Positions 9,828 to 20,476 of a stretch of 20,675 bases of DNA are shown one piece after another. Origin of the DNA: Aureobasidium sp. EXF-3400. Its lineage: Eukaryota; Ascomycota; Dothideomycetes; Dothideales; Saccotheciaceae. Location of the stretch: positions 1 to 20,675 of the forward strand of contig SWBL01000559.1 in NCBI GenBank assembly GCA_024195585.1, read 5' to 3'. The notes under the pieces were generated by a model. It did no database searches, was not told the DNA's origin, and saw nothing but the letters and a program-made list of their open reading frames with translations. Each line of letters starts with the position of its first letter. The first letter of the stretch is position 1. The position numbers and the translations under genes were made by a program.

Positions 9828-11764
9828 CTACAGTAACACCATAGCGAGCAAAGACATCAAGGAGGTACCTGCCCAAGACATCGCAAGCGACGAGCCTCCA
9901 GAGGAAGTAGTTCCCTTACCAGCGGTGTGCGATTGCTGCAGTGGGATGGCCGTACCACTGCTGGTTGTCGATGGACGTGTGGAAGTGAATGGTATGGTTG
10001 TGGTCGCATTAACGACAAAGCCTGACAGAGCCAAACTGATAGTCTCGCCTTCCACCACTCGAGCAGGTCCACCGACTGAAATAGTCTGGCCCAAGATGGA
10101 AAAAGCATTGTCGCCTGCTGATGCCGTGAACGTGTGGCCGCCGACATCAAATTCTATGCTTATGCCTGTGGCACCGATACCTCTGGTTGATGTTGCTACA
10201 ACAGAAGCGATCGAGCCAGACGCCGTGCTGGATTGATCAGCAGATTGATCGGCAGAAGATGTAGTAGCAGAAGAAGTTGTTGGCGTAGAAGCTAAGGTTT
10301 CCGGTAAGGCAGTGTATGAAGTAGCTGCTGGAGACGCAGGAGTAGTAGAATCCTGGTGCATCCAAGCAGGTGTTGGTGTAGCAACCGTTGTGCCTGCGAC
10401 CAGAGCACGAGGCGGATCAAAGACGAAGTTGGGAAGCGCTACATCCCACATGCTACACGTAGACCATGCTGGGACCAAGTTGCGTACTTCCGTCGGCATT
10501 GCCAGTATAGGATTCAGATCCGACCAAATAGTAGAGCATTGAGGAGGAGGTGTCCATCGTACCCCGGTGCCGTTACTTATGGTGAAGGATAGATCAGTAC
10601 GACATCGATTCATACAGTTGTAAGCACTTGCTGGCCAAGGATAATTCAAGTCTGCATAATTCAAGGGCGTTCCTGGACCTTGAGCAGAGAACCACCCACC
10701 ACACTGAGTCGAGATGGCACTGGATGGCAAGGGTAGGATAAAATCGGTGAATGCAGGACCAATTCTTTCGCCAAAACCTTCTTGGAAGGCGTATAGGCTC
10801 TTGAAGGACAGGTAGACCGAACCGGAAGTAAGTGTGGTGCCCAGCGCCTCGATAGATGTCGGACCTCCAGTGTTCGTGATGGTAGATACATTCATATGGC
10901 ATTTGTCACTTCCGACCGTGGTGACCGGGAAGTAGGCGAGTTGGACAGGGCCGCCCATAATTAAGCATGGCTAAGGAATAATTAGCGTACAGAAGAGCAT
11001 TTGTGATGAGAATGTTTTCTTACCAGGCCGAGATGTGCAGGTGAGCCGCAGAGTGCCATTAACGTGATATCATCCCAGGATAATCCGCTGTGGTAGTAAA
11101 GATATTCACACTCTTCGGGTGATGCATTGCATGGCTTGGTTGCAGAATAGGTAGGAAGCCCTACAGTAACCTGAACGTCAAATTCAGAGACAGAAGTGAC
11201 TTGTGAGGTCAGAGTCAATGGCTCAAAATCCACACGCGGAGAGCCATCACAGAGCTTGTACGTTGACAGGCTCACGGAAGGATAGATCGTCGCTACTGTG
11301 TCGACCGTTTGTGTGATAGTGCTGGTGGAGATCGTCGTGGGCCATGTTTTAGTGCCGATAGCGGTCAGTGCCCAGCTCATCGACTCAGCTCGCCATTGGG
11401 AGTACGTGGCATAGCAAGATAGAGCCGCCGGGTTAGAAGTAGTAGCTTTGGAGCTATTCGTCGGGACACCTCGGGCCCTCAACGTTTCCGGTTGAATCCC
11501 ATGCCTGTGATAGAGGTGATTGATCGTGGGTTGGGGAGTTGCCGCATCCTCAATCGCAGTTTTCGTATTAGTTGTCAGGTCTCGTCCATGGTCACTTCCA
11601 TTGCTCGTATCGTGACGTGACACTCCATCGTGTTCGCCAAGTTTGTCGTGTAGGCCGATCGGTGAATTTGCACAAGCCGAGGTCACACACAGCAGCGTGA
11701 AGAACAAGACTGATACCGCCCACCGGGCTCGAAAGACTGTATGCATTTGACCAAGGCGAATCAT
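9828..11764 (-). CDS. Secreted, probably GPI-anchored protein of unknown function
   Basis: Two exons, 11764-11024 and 10970-9828, give 627 aa. The 53 bp intron (11023-10971) has gtaaga, gctaat and ccttag, phase 0. An N-terminal signal peptide is evident: a basic start, a hydrophobic core AVSVLFFTLLCV and a small-residue cleavage region near SACA-N. The mature part has a polar, poorly conserved segment (~35-110), then a Cys-containing ectodomain with paired features such as GGPVQLAYFPVTT, several N-glycosylation sequons, and LNY/PASAYNC. A Ser/Thr/Ala-rich stalk follows, then a short DVGGHTFTAS...ILGQTISVGG module of a type common in fungal wall proteins. The C-terminus (small residues SSGGSS followed by a hydrophobic tail ending LLAMVLL) fits GPI attachment. 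Expected location is the plasma membrane or cell wall. A second ATG at 11746 would give a tighter signal peptide and 621 aa. Enzymatic function is not evident. Confidence 0.82.
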
Positions 11765-11799
11765 ATTCGAAAATGAAGGCCCCAGAAACCACACTGCAT
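11761..11799 (-). other. Upstream ORF overlapping the GPI-protein start
   Basis: An ATG at 11799 opens a 12-codon frame whose TGA overlaps the ATG at 11764 as ATGA. If it lies in the transcript it could lower initiation at 11764 and favour reinitiation or the ATG at 11746. Whether it is transcribed is unknown. Confidence 0.4.
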
Positions 11800-12356
11800 G
11801 ACGTCAAGGAGAGAATCCAGAATCCAGGTATAGTAGTAACTTCAAACAAGAGATCTCAGAATCTTTAGACCAGAATCTGAGTGACAAAGGTTGATTTCAT
11901 TGAGAGAAGCGAACTATGGCAGGGTTTAAGGAGGTTTGGAGTTAAGGATCACCGCAACTTGCGTAACACGGCCGGCTCACGTCGCTGTCGTGTCGAGGCT
12001 CTCTCGGCTCCAGTGCCAAGCCGAGGACGAATTTCGCAGCCTCCGACCCAGCACAGACTTCTTGCTCGAGTAGCAGATTGCAACAAATTTCCAGGGAGCC
12101 AATGTGACACTGATCATCTACTACGCTCTACAGTATCAATCGGGGGTGACATTATCAAAGACTAGCTTTCTTATTCTGACCACACGAACCCACCACGGCA
12201 GCGCGCAGCATTGTAGGTCCAACTCACAATAGATGATTCGACAGAGTGGGAGAATGTGATGATAGTGCACGAGATACTGCTGTCAATTCCAAATATGGAA
12301 TATCACTCGTATGGTCGAAGCTATATGTCAAAAAAGGAAAAAAAGAAAAGTAAAGA
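11800..12356. other. Intergenic: ankyrin gene 3' flank and GPI-protein promoter
   Basis: No gene is supported. A plus-strand frame (11881-12165) begins with a non-ATG codon and encodes nothing recognisable. An A-rich run (aaaaaaggaaaaaaagaaaa-like) at about 12329-12353 lies just downstream of the ankyrin stop on the complementary strand. Confidence 0.5.
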
Positions 12357-15300
12357 CTAGATTCTCTGTCTTCTTCTCAAATCGTTCCTCCGGGACTCAC
12401 GGCTCTTGCTTTTCTGCGCGATCGCGTTCATACACGAGTCATAATGACCAAGCGACATCTGGTGTTGACGCCGAGAGTGATCTTCTCTTTCCTGCTGCAT
12501 CCTTGCCTGATGCTGGCGTTGTACCTGATTACCCATTTCCTGTAGTCTGTTCATGTGTTGCTTGTGAATCCGCTGCGATGCTCGTTCTCGACCCTTCCCA
12601 TGTCTCTCTCTCTCATCGATCTCGAAGAGCTGTTCTCTGTGCTCCACCTCATGATCTCGTTCCTCCCGTCTGCACTTCCTTTGATTCTCCTCCATCTTGT
12701 GAGACATTTGGTTGTGGTATAATTGTGCATGTCTTTCCTGCTGAGCGACTTGTTGTAGTTCAATTTGTGTCTTGATTTCTTCATGATGCCTTCGAGTCAT
12801 CTCGAGATGCTCTTCGTAAGCTGTTTGTGCCCGTTGACCCTCTTTCTGTTCATATGTGAGTTGCTGTTGATAGCGCTCGTCTTCGTGTTGCAACCGGCCG
12901 AAGGTAAGCTGCTGTTGGAAACGCTGCCCCTGATGCTTTAGGTACAGAGTTTGCTTCTGTTCCTCGTGGCGGACGTATTGAGCCTGACCCAGCTCTCTGT
13001 AGCTTAGGTGTTGTTCTTCGAGTTGACCGTCATGCTTTAAGCGTTGATTGTGTTCTGCCTGTGTCATCTCCAGCTTTTGGAGATGTACATCCATTGCTCT
13101 CTTCAAATTTCTCTCGTGTTCTCTTCGTTCTGACTCGGCACGTCTGAGAGGCTCTGGTAACCCAATAGCGTCCGTCGGCTGCACATCGAGCTCGGCGTCA
13201 GCAAAAAACCTGTCTATCGCACCGTGGTTCTGTAGCAGCTCAATCAGAGCCCTGCAAGATGCCTCGTCACCTGCAAAATTTCCTTTCTTGAGATACATTG
13301 TCGGAGAGAAATTAAGCTTCTTGCTTCGAAATATGTTCCTCTCGTCGTCGATACAATTGTTCATCAGCCTCTCAAGCAGGGCCGATGTCACTGGATAAGC
13401 GACAGGATTGTCCATTGCCAGAAACAAAGCTGTTTTGCCGCGCCATTGCTTGAGTACATCTACCTTGTGAGTTTTCAGCTGCTCAAGACAAACCTCAAGG
13501 TCATTACGTCGCTCTGATGCGTCGCAGTTCGTCGCAAGTTCCCCAAGAGGAGTAAGGCCATCGTGTATAGTAGATACAAAGTTTGGATCATGACCGGCCT
13601 TGAGGAGCATAAAGAGAATTTCTGGGTACAGTTGTCTCGCTGCTTCGTGAAGACTGCCATCGTTCGATCGTGGCCGACATTCCAAAAGAGCTTTCGTTGA
13701 TCTAACATCACCATTCCCCGCGGCGAAGAAGAGGGCTGATCTAGACAGCTTGTCCTTCACAGAAACCGAGTCGCTTGACATGTGCTTCACAAGCTCCTCA
13801 ACCAGCTCCGGTTGTTCGTATTGAGCAGCCATCATCAGTGCCGTAGTGTTGTGATCTTGCAATGCGATAAGAACATTGGCTAGTACGTCAGTTTCCTGAT
13901 GATCAAAAGTGCGGATAGATTCACCACATACCTCCATACTGTATTAACGTTCTCACAACGCTTGCACTGACTAAGTGGCGGTGACAACATGCATACATCA
14001 ACGGCGTGACCTGTTGCTCATTCCGTCGATTGTGACGAACTACAGCCAACTGCTGGAGGTATTTCTCCGAAGAGCGATCGTCAATTTTATCATGATCACT
14101 GCTATTACCCTCTTGGTCTCTCGAAAAGTCCAATGCAATTTTGTGTTCGATCGCTCCGCCAAGCTCACAAGTTCGTCGAAGAAGGCGACACGATCGGGGG
14201 TATACATCAATGGCAAGGTAAAGCGGGGTTTTGTTGGCTTCATCTTCACATTTATGATTCATGTTCACGAGGCGTATATCTTCGGCGAGGACATCGATGA
14301 GGTCTATGGCCAGTTGCTCACGATGCTGACAGAGGACTGCATGGCATACGCACTTGGACATGACCTCTCGAGATGCTCCAAATTTGATCAGTTTGCGGAG
14401 CACATCTGGCTGACCGGCTCCGACGGCGAGGTACAAGGCAAGACCTTGGAAGGAGTTGACGTCTGCACCATAATTCAGGAGTGCATCCAGAAGTATCTCC
14501 TGGACATTGCCTTCCAGGAATCCTTGTAGTGCTTGGATCAAGGCGTAGTCCACGGCTGAACCACTAGCGCCTTTCGCAAGTAGCAGCCGGACGAGCTCGA
14601 AATGTTGTGGTTGAAGGTAATCACCGCCAAGGTTGATTACGTCAGCAAATGCCAAGCTATAGCTTTTGGGTGAGGAAATCCACTGGGACAAGAACGAGAC
14701 TGTTGCAAAGTCGTACACAGCTGACCGCTCTACCAATGCAATTTCAAGCAAATCAGGATTTGCTCCTCGATCCAGTAAATATCGGAGAATCTCCATGCCT
14801 CCGCAATGCCAATTCTCTTCATCAACTAGTCCAGTAGCTGTGCTGGAAAAGACCTCAGCACCATCGGACATGGACGAACCCAACAGCTGCACCAGACTCA
14901 GGTCTCTCCTGCGTACTGCATAGAGTAACGAAAATCCGTTACTTGCAGCTGGAGACGCTTTGAAATGCAAAAGTTGTCTTATCGCATTGTGATCTGGCTC
15001 ATGGTCCATGACAAGGGTAATGAGGCCATCGTCGAGTGCTTGCTGACATAACCCTCGTGGAAGGAGAATAGACAAGGTCTGGAGCCTCAGATCACCGAAG
15101 AGATCAACACACGTCAGAAGAGCGGCACTCAAAGATGTCTCTGTAGGGGACTGAGCTAGGAACATCCGCAGAATGTCCAGGTGATTTGCGTCTATAGCGG
15201 CAACAAGAGGTTCGCCATCTCTGTGGTCGACGGAGGCACCTTTTCTCAAAAGGTCAAGTGCGAACTTCTGGCCGCGTTCTTTGGCAAAAGGCGTGCTGAT

Positions 15301-16735
15301 GAGAGCGTTGGACCATGTGTTGCTTGATATGGATTGCGCGAGCAAAATATCGAAGATATCATCAGATTCTTTTTGCACGGCTAGGTTCAGCGCTTCTCCG
15401 CCATTGGCGTCGACCGAAACGTTGTAACGAAGGAAGAGCCTTACAATCTCGTCATTGAGGCTGTCGACCGCATCCTGCAGAGATCGCTCGGTCATTGCAC
15501 CTTCAGCTCCTGCGCATAGACAGGCCTCGATAAGTTTCAGTCGTAAATTGGGCTCACAGCTTGATGCCAGATTGTACGCTTGAGCTGTGGCTCGATCAAG
15601 CTGGTTGGCAGTTGGTGGAACCAGCCCTGATATGACTGTGACAGTGGCTCCAAGGTCAAATCTCGAGATGGCCAATGACAATGCTCGGGCCTCTTCGAAG
15701 GACGCATCTGCCCCTGATGCGATGAGATTGTTTATCAGTCCTGTCGACCCCATTTGGACTGCCTCAATCAACGCCATTGCTTTACATCGTCCGCATGGAT
15801 TCTTAGTTCCCGACAAGACGGTAACAACTGTGGCGACTTGGTCCATACGTACCGCATTGAGAAAGTCATCGTGGGCATCTTTGGGATCTGCCCCAAATCG
15901 CAGGAGGATCTCGATCTTCTTGGGGGCGTTTCGCACGATGGCAACAGACAGCGAGTCGTCAAGAGTGCTTTGGTCTGCCCATGCAGCAAGCAACTCGATC
16001 AACTCCAGGTTCTCATAACCACACGCTGTCTGCAACACATCACTACGACGGTCTGTCTGGTCTTTCTTGGTCACCTTCTTCCACATGTTTGTGCTGGCAC
16101 GCCTGGTTACGTCAACACTTGCACCCATGCTTAGAAGACAATCGACCACTCCAAGAGGCCCGTTCTCGTTGACTACAGCCACAAGAGCACGATTGAGCTC
16201 TTTGTCGCTGAATTCAGCAAGTTTGGCCTTTGATTTGACCAGTTTCGAAATCTCTTTGAGTGCTTTGTACTCAGGATCTGTGACTCGTCGATCGTTAAGC
16301 ATTATCGTAACAACTTCTTTGTCGTTTTCGGTTTGATAAGCGGGCACTACATCCTTTGGTTCGATACGATACAAATCTGAAGCCAGGTCGATGGACCAAG
16401 CCTCGGCGAGTTTCAGAAGATTTGCTTTCATGGTACCGATCTGTTCCGAAGGTGTTTCCAAGACTTTTCCGCTTGGACTAGAAGCCTCGATGTCATACTC
16501 GGTGTCGGGAGTCACCAGAGTCGACTTAGTCGAGGAAAATGACAGTTTCCTTGACCAGCGATCACTCATTGAACGAACACTTATAGAAGGACTCGCAAAA
16601 GAGGACCTTCTAGAATGAGCTGTATCAATGTCATCTGAAGTCGCACTACCGGAGGCTCTGCGCAGTTTGAAGTCTACAGTCCTGCTGTAAGTCCCGCTTG
16701 TCAAGAACAACACTCAACCACTTACATTTCGACAT
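12357..16735 (-). CDS. Large ankyrin-repeat protein with C-terminal coiled coil
   Basis: Predicted 1424 aa from exons 16735-16726, 16673-13932 and 13879-12357. Both introns are 52 bp. Intron 2 (gtatgt, actgac, ctag) is strongly supported: it restores an ankyrin consensus, QYGA-NVLIALQDHN-TTALMMAA. The first exon codes only MSK plus one base. Residues ~1-80 are Ser/Arg-rich and likely disordered. From ~165 to ~1150 there are many divergent ankyrin-type units (for example VVDCLLSMGASVDV, IEILLRFGADP, ILRYLLDRGANPD, VRLLLAKGAS, LDALLNYGADVNS). From ~1160 to the end there is a long charged coiled coil rich in Gln, His, Arg and Glu, ending in a basic tail. No transmembrane segment or enzyme domain is seen. 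Ankyrin arrays bind partner proteins. The gene diverges from the HeLo-like/GTPase gene at 17885, which also ends in a coiled coil; a functional link is inferred from context. If exon 1 is wrong, the next in-frame ATG is at 16569. Confidence 0.88.
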
Positions 16736-17884
16736 GTTCGCTGAATTGGGCTCAATGCGGGATTATTTGAGCAACACACTGGTTAAGGATACTACTTATA
16801 CCATGACGCTACTGCCTATAGAAGATGCATATTATTGCGACAATTGTCAATTTCTCGCGTACGAAAACCGAATCAGCCTCGACCGTGAGATTATGCAAGC
16901 CTCAGGCATGCAAGTAAGCTGGGTACGCTCCTCGCTCGAGCTCGGCCGTGGTTTCCGCGGTGTTCGAGACGTGTGCAGACCCATGATGGCGCAGTATGCA
17001 GAAACTTGAACACATCAGGACTCGAGGAGGCGCTGCAGATGCCTGTTAATGCAACCATCCTCAATGCGACTGTTCTCCGCTGGATGCTCAGCCCGTCCGG
17101 TCCATCGCTTCAGAGCTACCCATCGCTTTATGCTCGGTCGCGTGATAGCGCCACTATGTCTGCGAACAGACAAGAATAGCGGTGTGTCCAACGAATCACA
17201 TGCGCGAGTGAAGCATGATTACCGTATGTGGTGTCTGCCGCATGGCTAGTAGATGCAGATGTTTGCCTGAATCTTCGAGCCATGTGATTTCTCTTTTGAA
17301 AAAGGCAAGCACACAAAGGTTGCGGCGGCTCTGGCCTCTCTTATTGCACATCAAACCCCTCGCGAAGATCTGAGCCGTGTATCTTAACATTCCTTCCCGG
17401 TACATGGAAATTGGCAAGCTGCAGTACTGGTCATCAAGTTAATCAAGCCTTGTGAAAGACTTCCTCATACGCACTGCTTCTGGTCATCCCGAGGGTAGAC
17501 GAATTTCTTCCGAGGTTGGTGTACTGCTACCTAGCAAAAAATGCCGCTGGGCGCATTGCGTTTTTCCTTTTTCTTTTCTCTAGACTAGCCAGCTGAAGAA
17601 GAGGGGGTTGCATATATTGACATGGAGCATTGGAAATGCATTTGCATCTGCATGCAGCCTTGCAAGTTACTGGTTTGATCCGCTCAGGCTGGAGTGCTTC
17701 GATAGAGCAACGTTCCTGCATATGCGCCAGCCCGCGCCTCCACCAACACGCCGACATGTGAGGCAGCGAGGCTGTACCCGAACCTTCACTGACCAAGTAT
17801 ATTTATTCGAAGTTCTCTGTAACAAATTTCAGCATCTAGATATTTGCTTCCTTGTCTTGCTAAATCCAGCTACGACACAAAACT
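16736..17884. other. Divergent promoter region between ankyrin and GTPase genes
   Basis: About 1.15 kb separates two start codons pointing apart. Minus-strand TATAAG at 16800-16795 lies 60 bases before the ankyrin ATG. Open frames inside (16698-17009 plus, 17128-17417 minus, 17527-17949 both strands) lack domain signals, and the first overlaps exon 1 of the ankyrin gene. I see no transposon, tRNA or repeat. Confidence 0.5.
17798..17806 (+). promoter_or_regulatory. Candidate TATA box of the GTPase gene
   Basis: The sequence tatatttat ends 79 bases before the ATG at 17885, a usual position for a fungal TATA element plus a short leader. No transcript data are available. Confidence 0.4.
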
Positions 17885-20476
17885 ATGGAGGTTCTTCCCT
17901 TTATCGCACTCACAGTCACGGTTGGTACACTAGCAACAAAACTTACTGAATTGTTGAGGGATGGCAAGCACGTCAGCAAGTACCTACAGGAAACCAGGAA
18001 TGAGCTGGAGACTCTCAAAAATACGATTCTTCGAGTTCAGGAATTGCTTGACAGGCCAGACATGGAATCAAACTTTGCCGACTCCTCTGCTGTAAAGATT
18101 TTAGAAGCCGTTCGGAAAGACTTCGATAGTTGCGAACGATTCATTACGGAATTTCTATCCTCGGACGAGACAACCTCAATCAAAGCTCGCTTCAAGCGTA
18201 TTGCAGTGCCGAACAGAAAAAAGGACAGCTATGCGGCACTGAGGAGAAAGCTTACCGATCATGTCATCAGGGTACAAATATCACTCCAGATGCTGGACCT
18301 GTGAGTATGCATCTCATCAGAAAAATTCATGAAAATCTCTCTAAGAGGCTATAGCCAGGTTACCTGTACCTTACCCATCGAGATCAATAACTTGAGATGT
18401 CACATTGATGAGCTGCGTGCTCTTCTGGAACAACTGAACAGTAACGTCGTTGAGCGAGGCACACAAGGAGTATTGTCTTCGCATGCATCTGATCAGCTTA
18501 CAGGCGGTCCGCGGACTTTGGTTCGCTCAAGGTCTGCGGAAAGTCTGCAAAGCGTAGCAACAGCCGTCCTCGATCGGGCAAATCAGGAATTGGTGTTGTG
18601 GCGAGGCAATACTTCCCCGTCCGACAGTTTTGATGTTTCGAGCAAAACAAGCCGATCACGAAGCGATGCGGTAGAGAGAGACAATCTGCAGTTCAGCACA
18701 TTCTCGACATCTTCCGGAACTAGGGGTGCACCACCATTCTCACGTGTGGGCGATTCGACTTCAAGACATGACTCCTCCGTCAGGACAATGTCTCGACCCT
18801 CATCTGATCATACTGCACCAACTGGTCGTAAACCACCCTCGGTACAATCCATGGTACGCTCTACGAATCCTTCGTCACGAGGAGTTCAACTTCCAAGAGG
18901 GAAACTAGTCGCTGTCTGTGGAAAAACTGGATCTGGCAAGACTAGCTTCATCTCAGCGCTGGCTGGTAGAGACTGCGGCATTGGTTATGATCTTCAATCA
19001 AGTCAGTCATCGAGTTATGTTCGCCTCATGCTTTACTGACAATCAGTTCCTAGAAACGTCCAAAATTCATGAGGTGGAAGTCCGCTTGGGGCGTGAGACA
19101 GTAATTCTCGTCGACACTCCAGGGTTCTCAGATACCAACAAGACCGATACGGAAGTCCTGGACCAGATCGCGACATGGATGGCGGAAACTTATAGTGAAG
19201 GGCAACTCCTCTCAGGAATCGTATACCTTCACCCAATCAACCAGAACCGGATGGATGGCCCATCGGTGCAGAATATCAGACTGTTTCGCAAGTTGTGCGG
19301 ATCAAGGAGTATGCGGAATGTCATTCTTGCAACCACCATGTGGACGACCCATAACCAAGGTACACCTGCAGATTTTAAAAAGCGAGAAAGACAACTTAAA
19401 GATAAATACTGGAAAGACATGATCGACGCAGATTCGAAAGTTTACCGATATGCTGATACGAAAGCCTCTGCTGAGTTGATCGTATCTAAGCTTCTTGGCA
19501 ATACTCCAGAGAAGCTAGACATTCAGGTTGAGCTTGTAGACGAAAGAAGGAGTTTGGTTGATACAGGAGCTGGGGCATGTGTTAATGCCGATTTAGAAAA
19601 GCTGCAAGCTTCCCATGTTAAAGAAATCCAGGCGATAAAGGAGGAGCTGCAAGAAGGCAAGTAATGTATGTAGCTTGACACAGACTAGTCGTTGCTAACT
19701 GAGACATAGCATCTCAACGTGAGCGGAAGGCTCTGCTAGAGAAATTGAGCAAGACAGTTGCCGAGCTCGAAAAGAGCAAAATCGACATGGAAACGCTACA
19801 TCAGCGCGAAATGAACGATCTTCGAAGGGCAAACGAGAAGCAAGCAGCACAACATTCCCAGCAGATGAGCAATTTACAGAACCGCATCCACGAAACCGAA
19901 AGGGCATCTGTAGCTCAAGCTAATGCCAGTCGCAAAGCACTCGAAGACCAAAAGAAGGACCTGAACAGACAGTTTGATGAAGAAATTCACCGAAAGGACC
20001 TGCAAATGAATCAACTGAGGCAGGAAATGCGCGAGGTCTCGATTTCCAGCAAAAGATCCGAGGAGAGCGCCGCCCGGATGGCGGAGAACTTGAATCGACT
20101 TGCTCTGCAAGAGAAGAATATATCTCGGGAAAGGGATCAACTTCTCCATGTGATCAACAACAACAACACCAACAACGACAACAGTACTTACAATACCCGC
20201 AACACCCGTTTCAGTCACAGCGCTAACAGAAGCAACCGTAGCAACTATTCTCCAAGCATGAGTTACGATGACTACGGAGGCTGGGATATGGACGAACCAA
20301 TTCAAGAGACCAGTAGACCGCGTGGCGTAACGGGCGGTCCTCCACCTTCTAAGCCTACAATGATTCGGATGAACCCAAAATCGAAGAATCTTCATCAGGC
20401 CTTTGCGATCAGGGAGGAGAACCAGCGCCGCCAGAGAGCGTACGAGAGACAGATGGATGCATATTACGGCACATAG
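17885..20476 (+). CDS. HeLo-like / AIG1-like GTPase / coiled-coil protein
   Basis: Predicted 810 aa from four exons: 17885-18300, 18355-19001, 19054-19656 and 19710-20476. Introns are 54, 52 and 53 bp; the third uses a GC-AG pair. Residues 1-~165 resemble the fungal N-terminal domain of STAND/NLR proteins (HeLo-like): a hydrophobic first helix (LPFIALTVTVGTLATKL) and several long helices. A Ser/Arg-rich linker runs to ~320. The GTPase domain (~322-500) has Walker A GKTGSGKT at 328-335, switch-type T356, and DTPGFSD starting at D375. At the G4 position there is TTMW (448-451) where canonical GTPases have NKxD or TKxD, similar to other fungal AIG1/septin-like GTPases. A coiled coil spans ~534-704, then an Asn-rich stretch and a basic, Pro-containing tail. 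Intron 2 was chosen because it gives DLQSKTSKIHEVEV, which matches the family pattern without a gap. Possible roles are signalling or regulated cell death, by analogy only. Confidence 0.9.
20155..20183 (+). repeat. Imperfect CAA-type trinucleotide repeat in coding sequence
   Basis: A run of CAA/AAC triplets with a few interruptions encodes the Asn-rich stretch after the coiled coil of the GTPase gene (from about residue 705). Such runs can change length by slippage. Confidence 0.75.

Noticed and set aside
11881..12165. 94-codon plus-strand frame
   Set aside because: Starts with GTG, has no motif, and lies in a promoter/3' flank region.
12311..12775. 154-codon plus-strand frame
   Set aside because: Antisense shadow of the coiled-coil coding region; its Ser/Cys-rich composition is the complement of Arg/Glu/Gln codons.
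13975..14529. 184-codon plus-strand frame
   Set aside because: Antisense shadow of the ankyrin coding region.
16698..17009. 103-codon plus-strand frame between the divergent genes
   Set aside because: It overlaps exon 1 of the ankyrin gene on the other strand; its first ATG is at 16734, and no domain or homology is recognisable.
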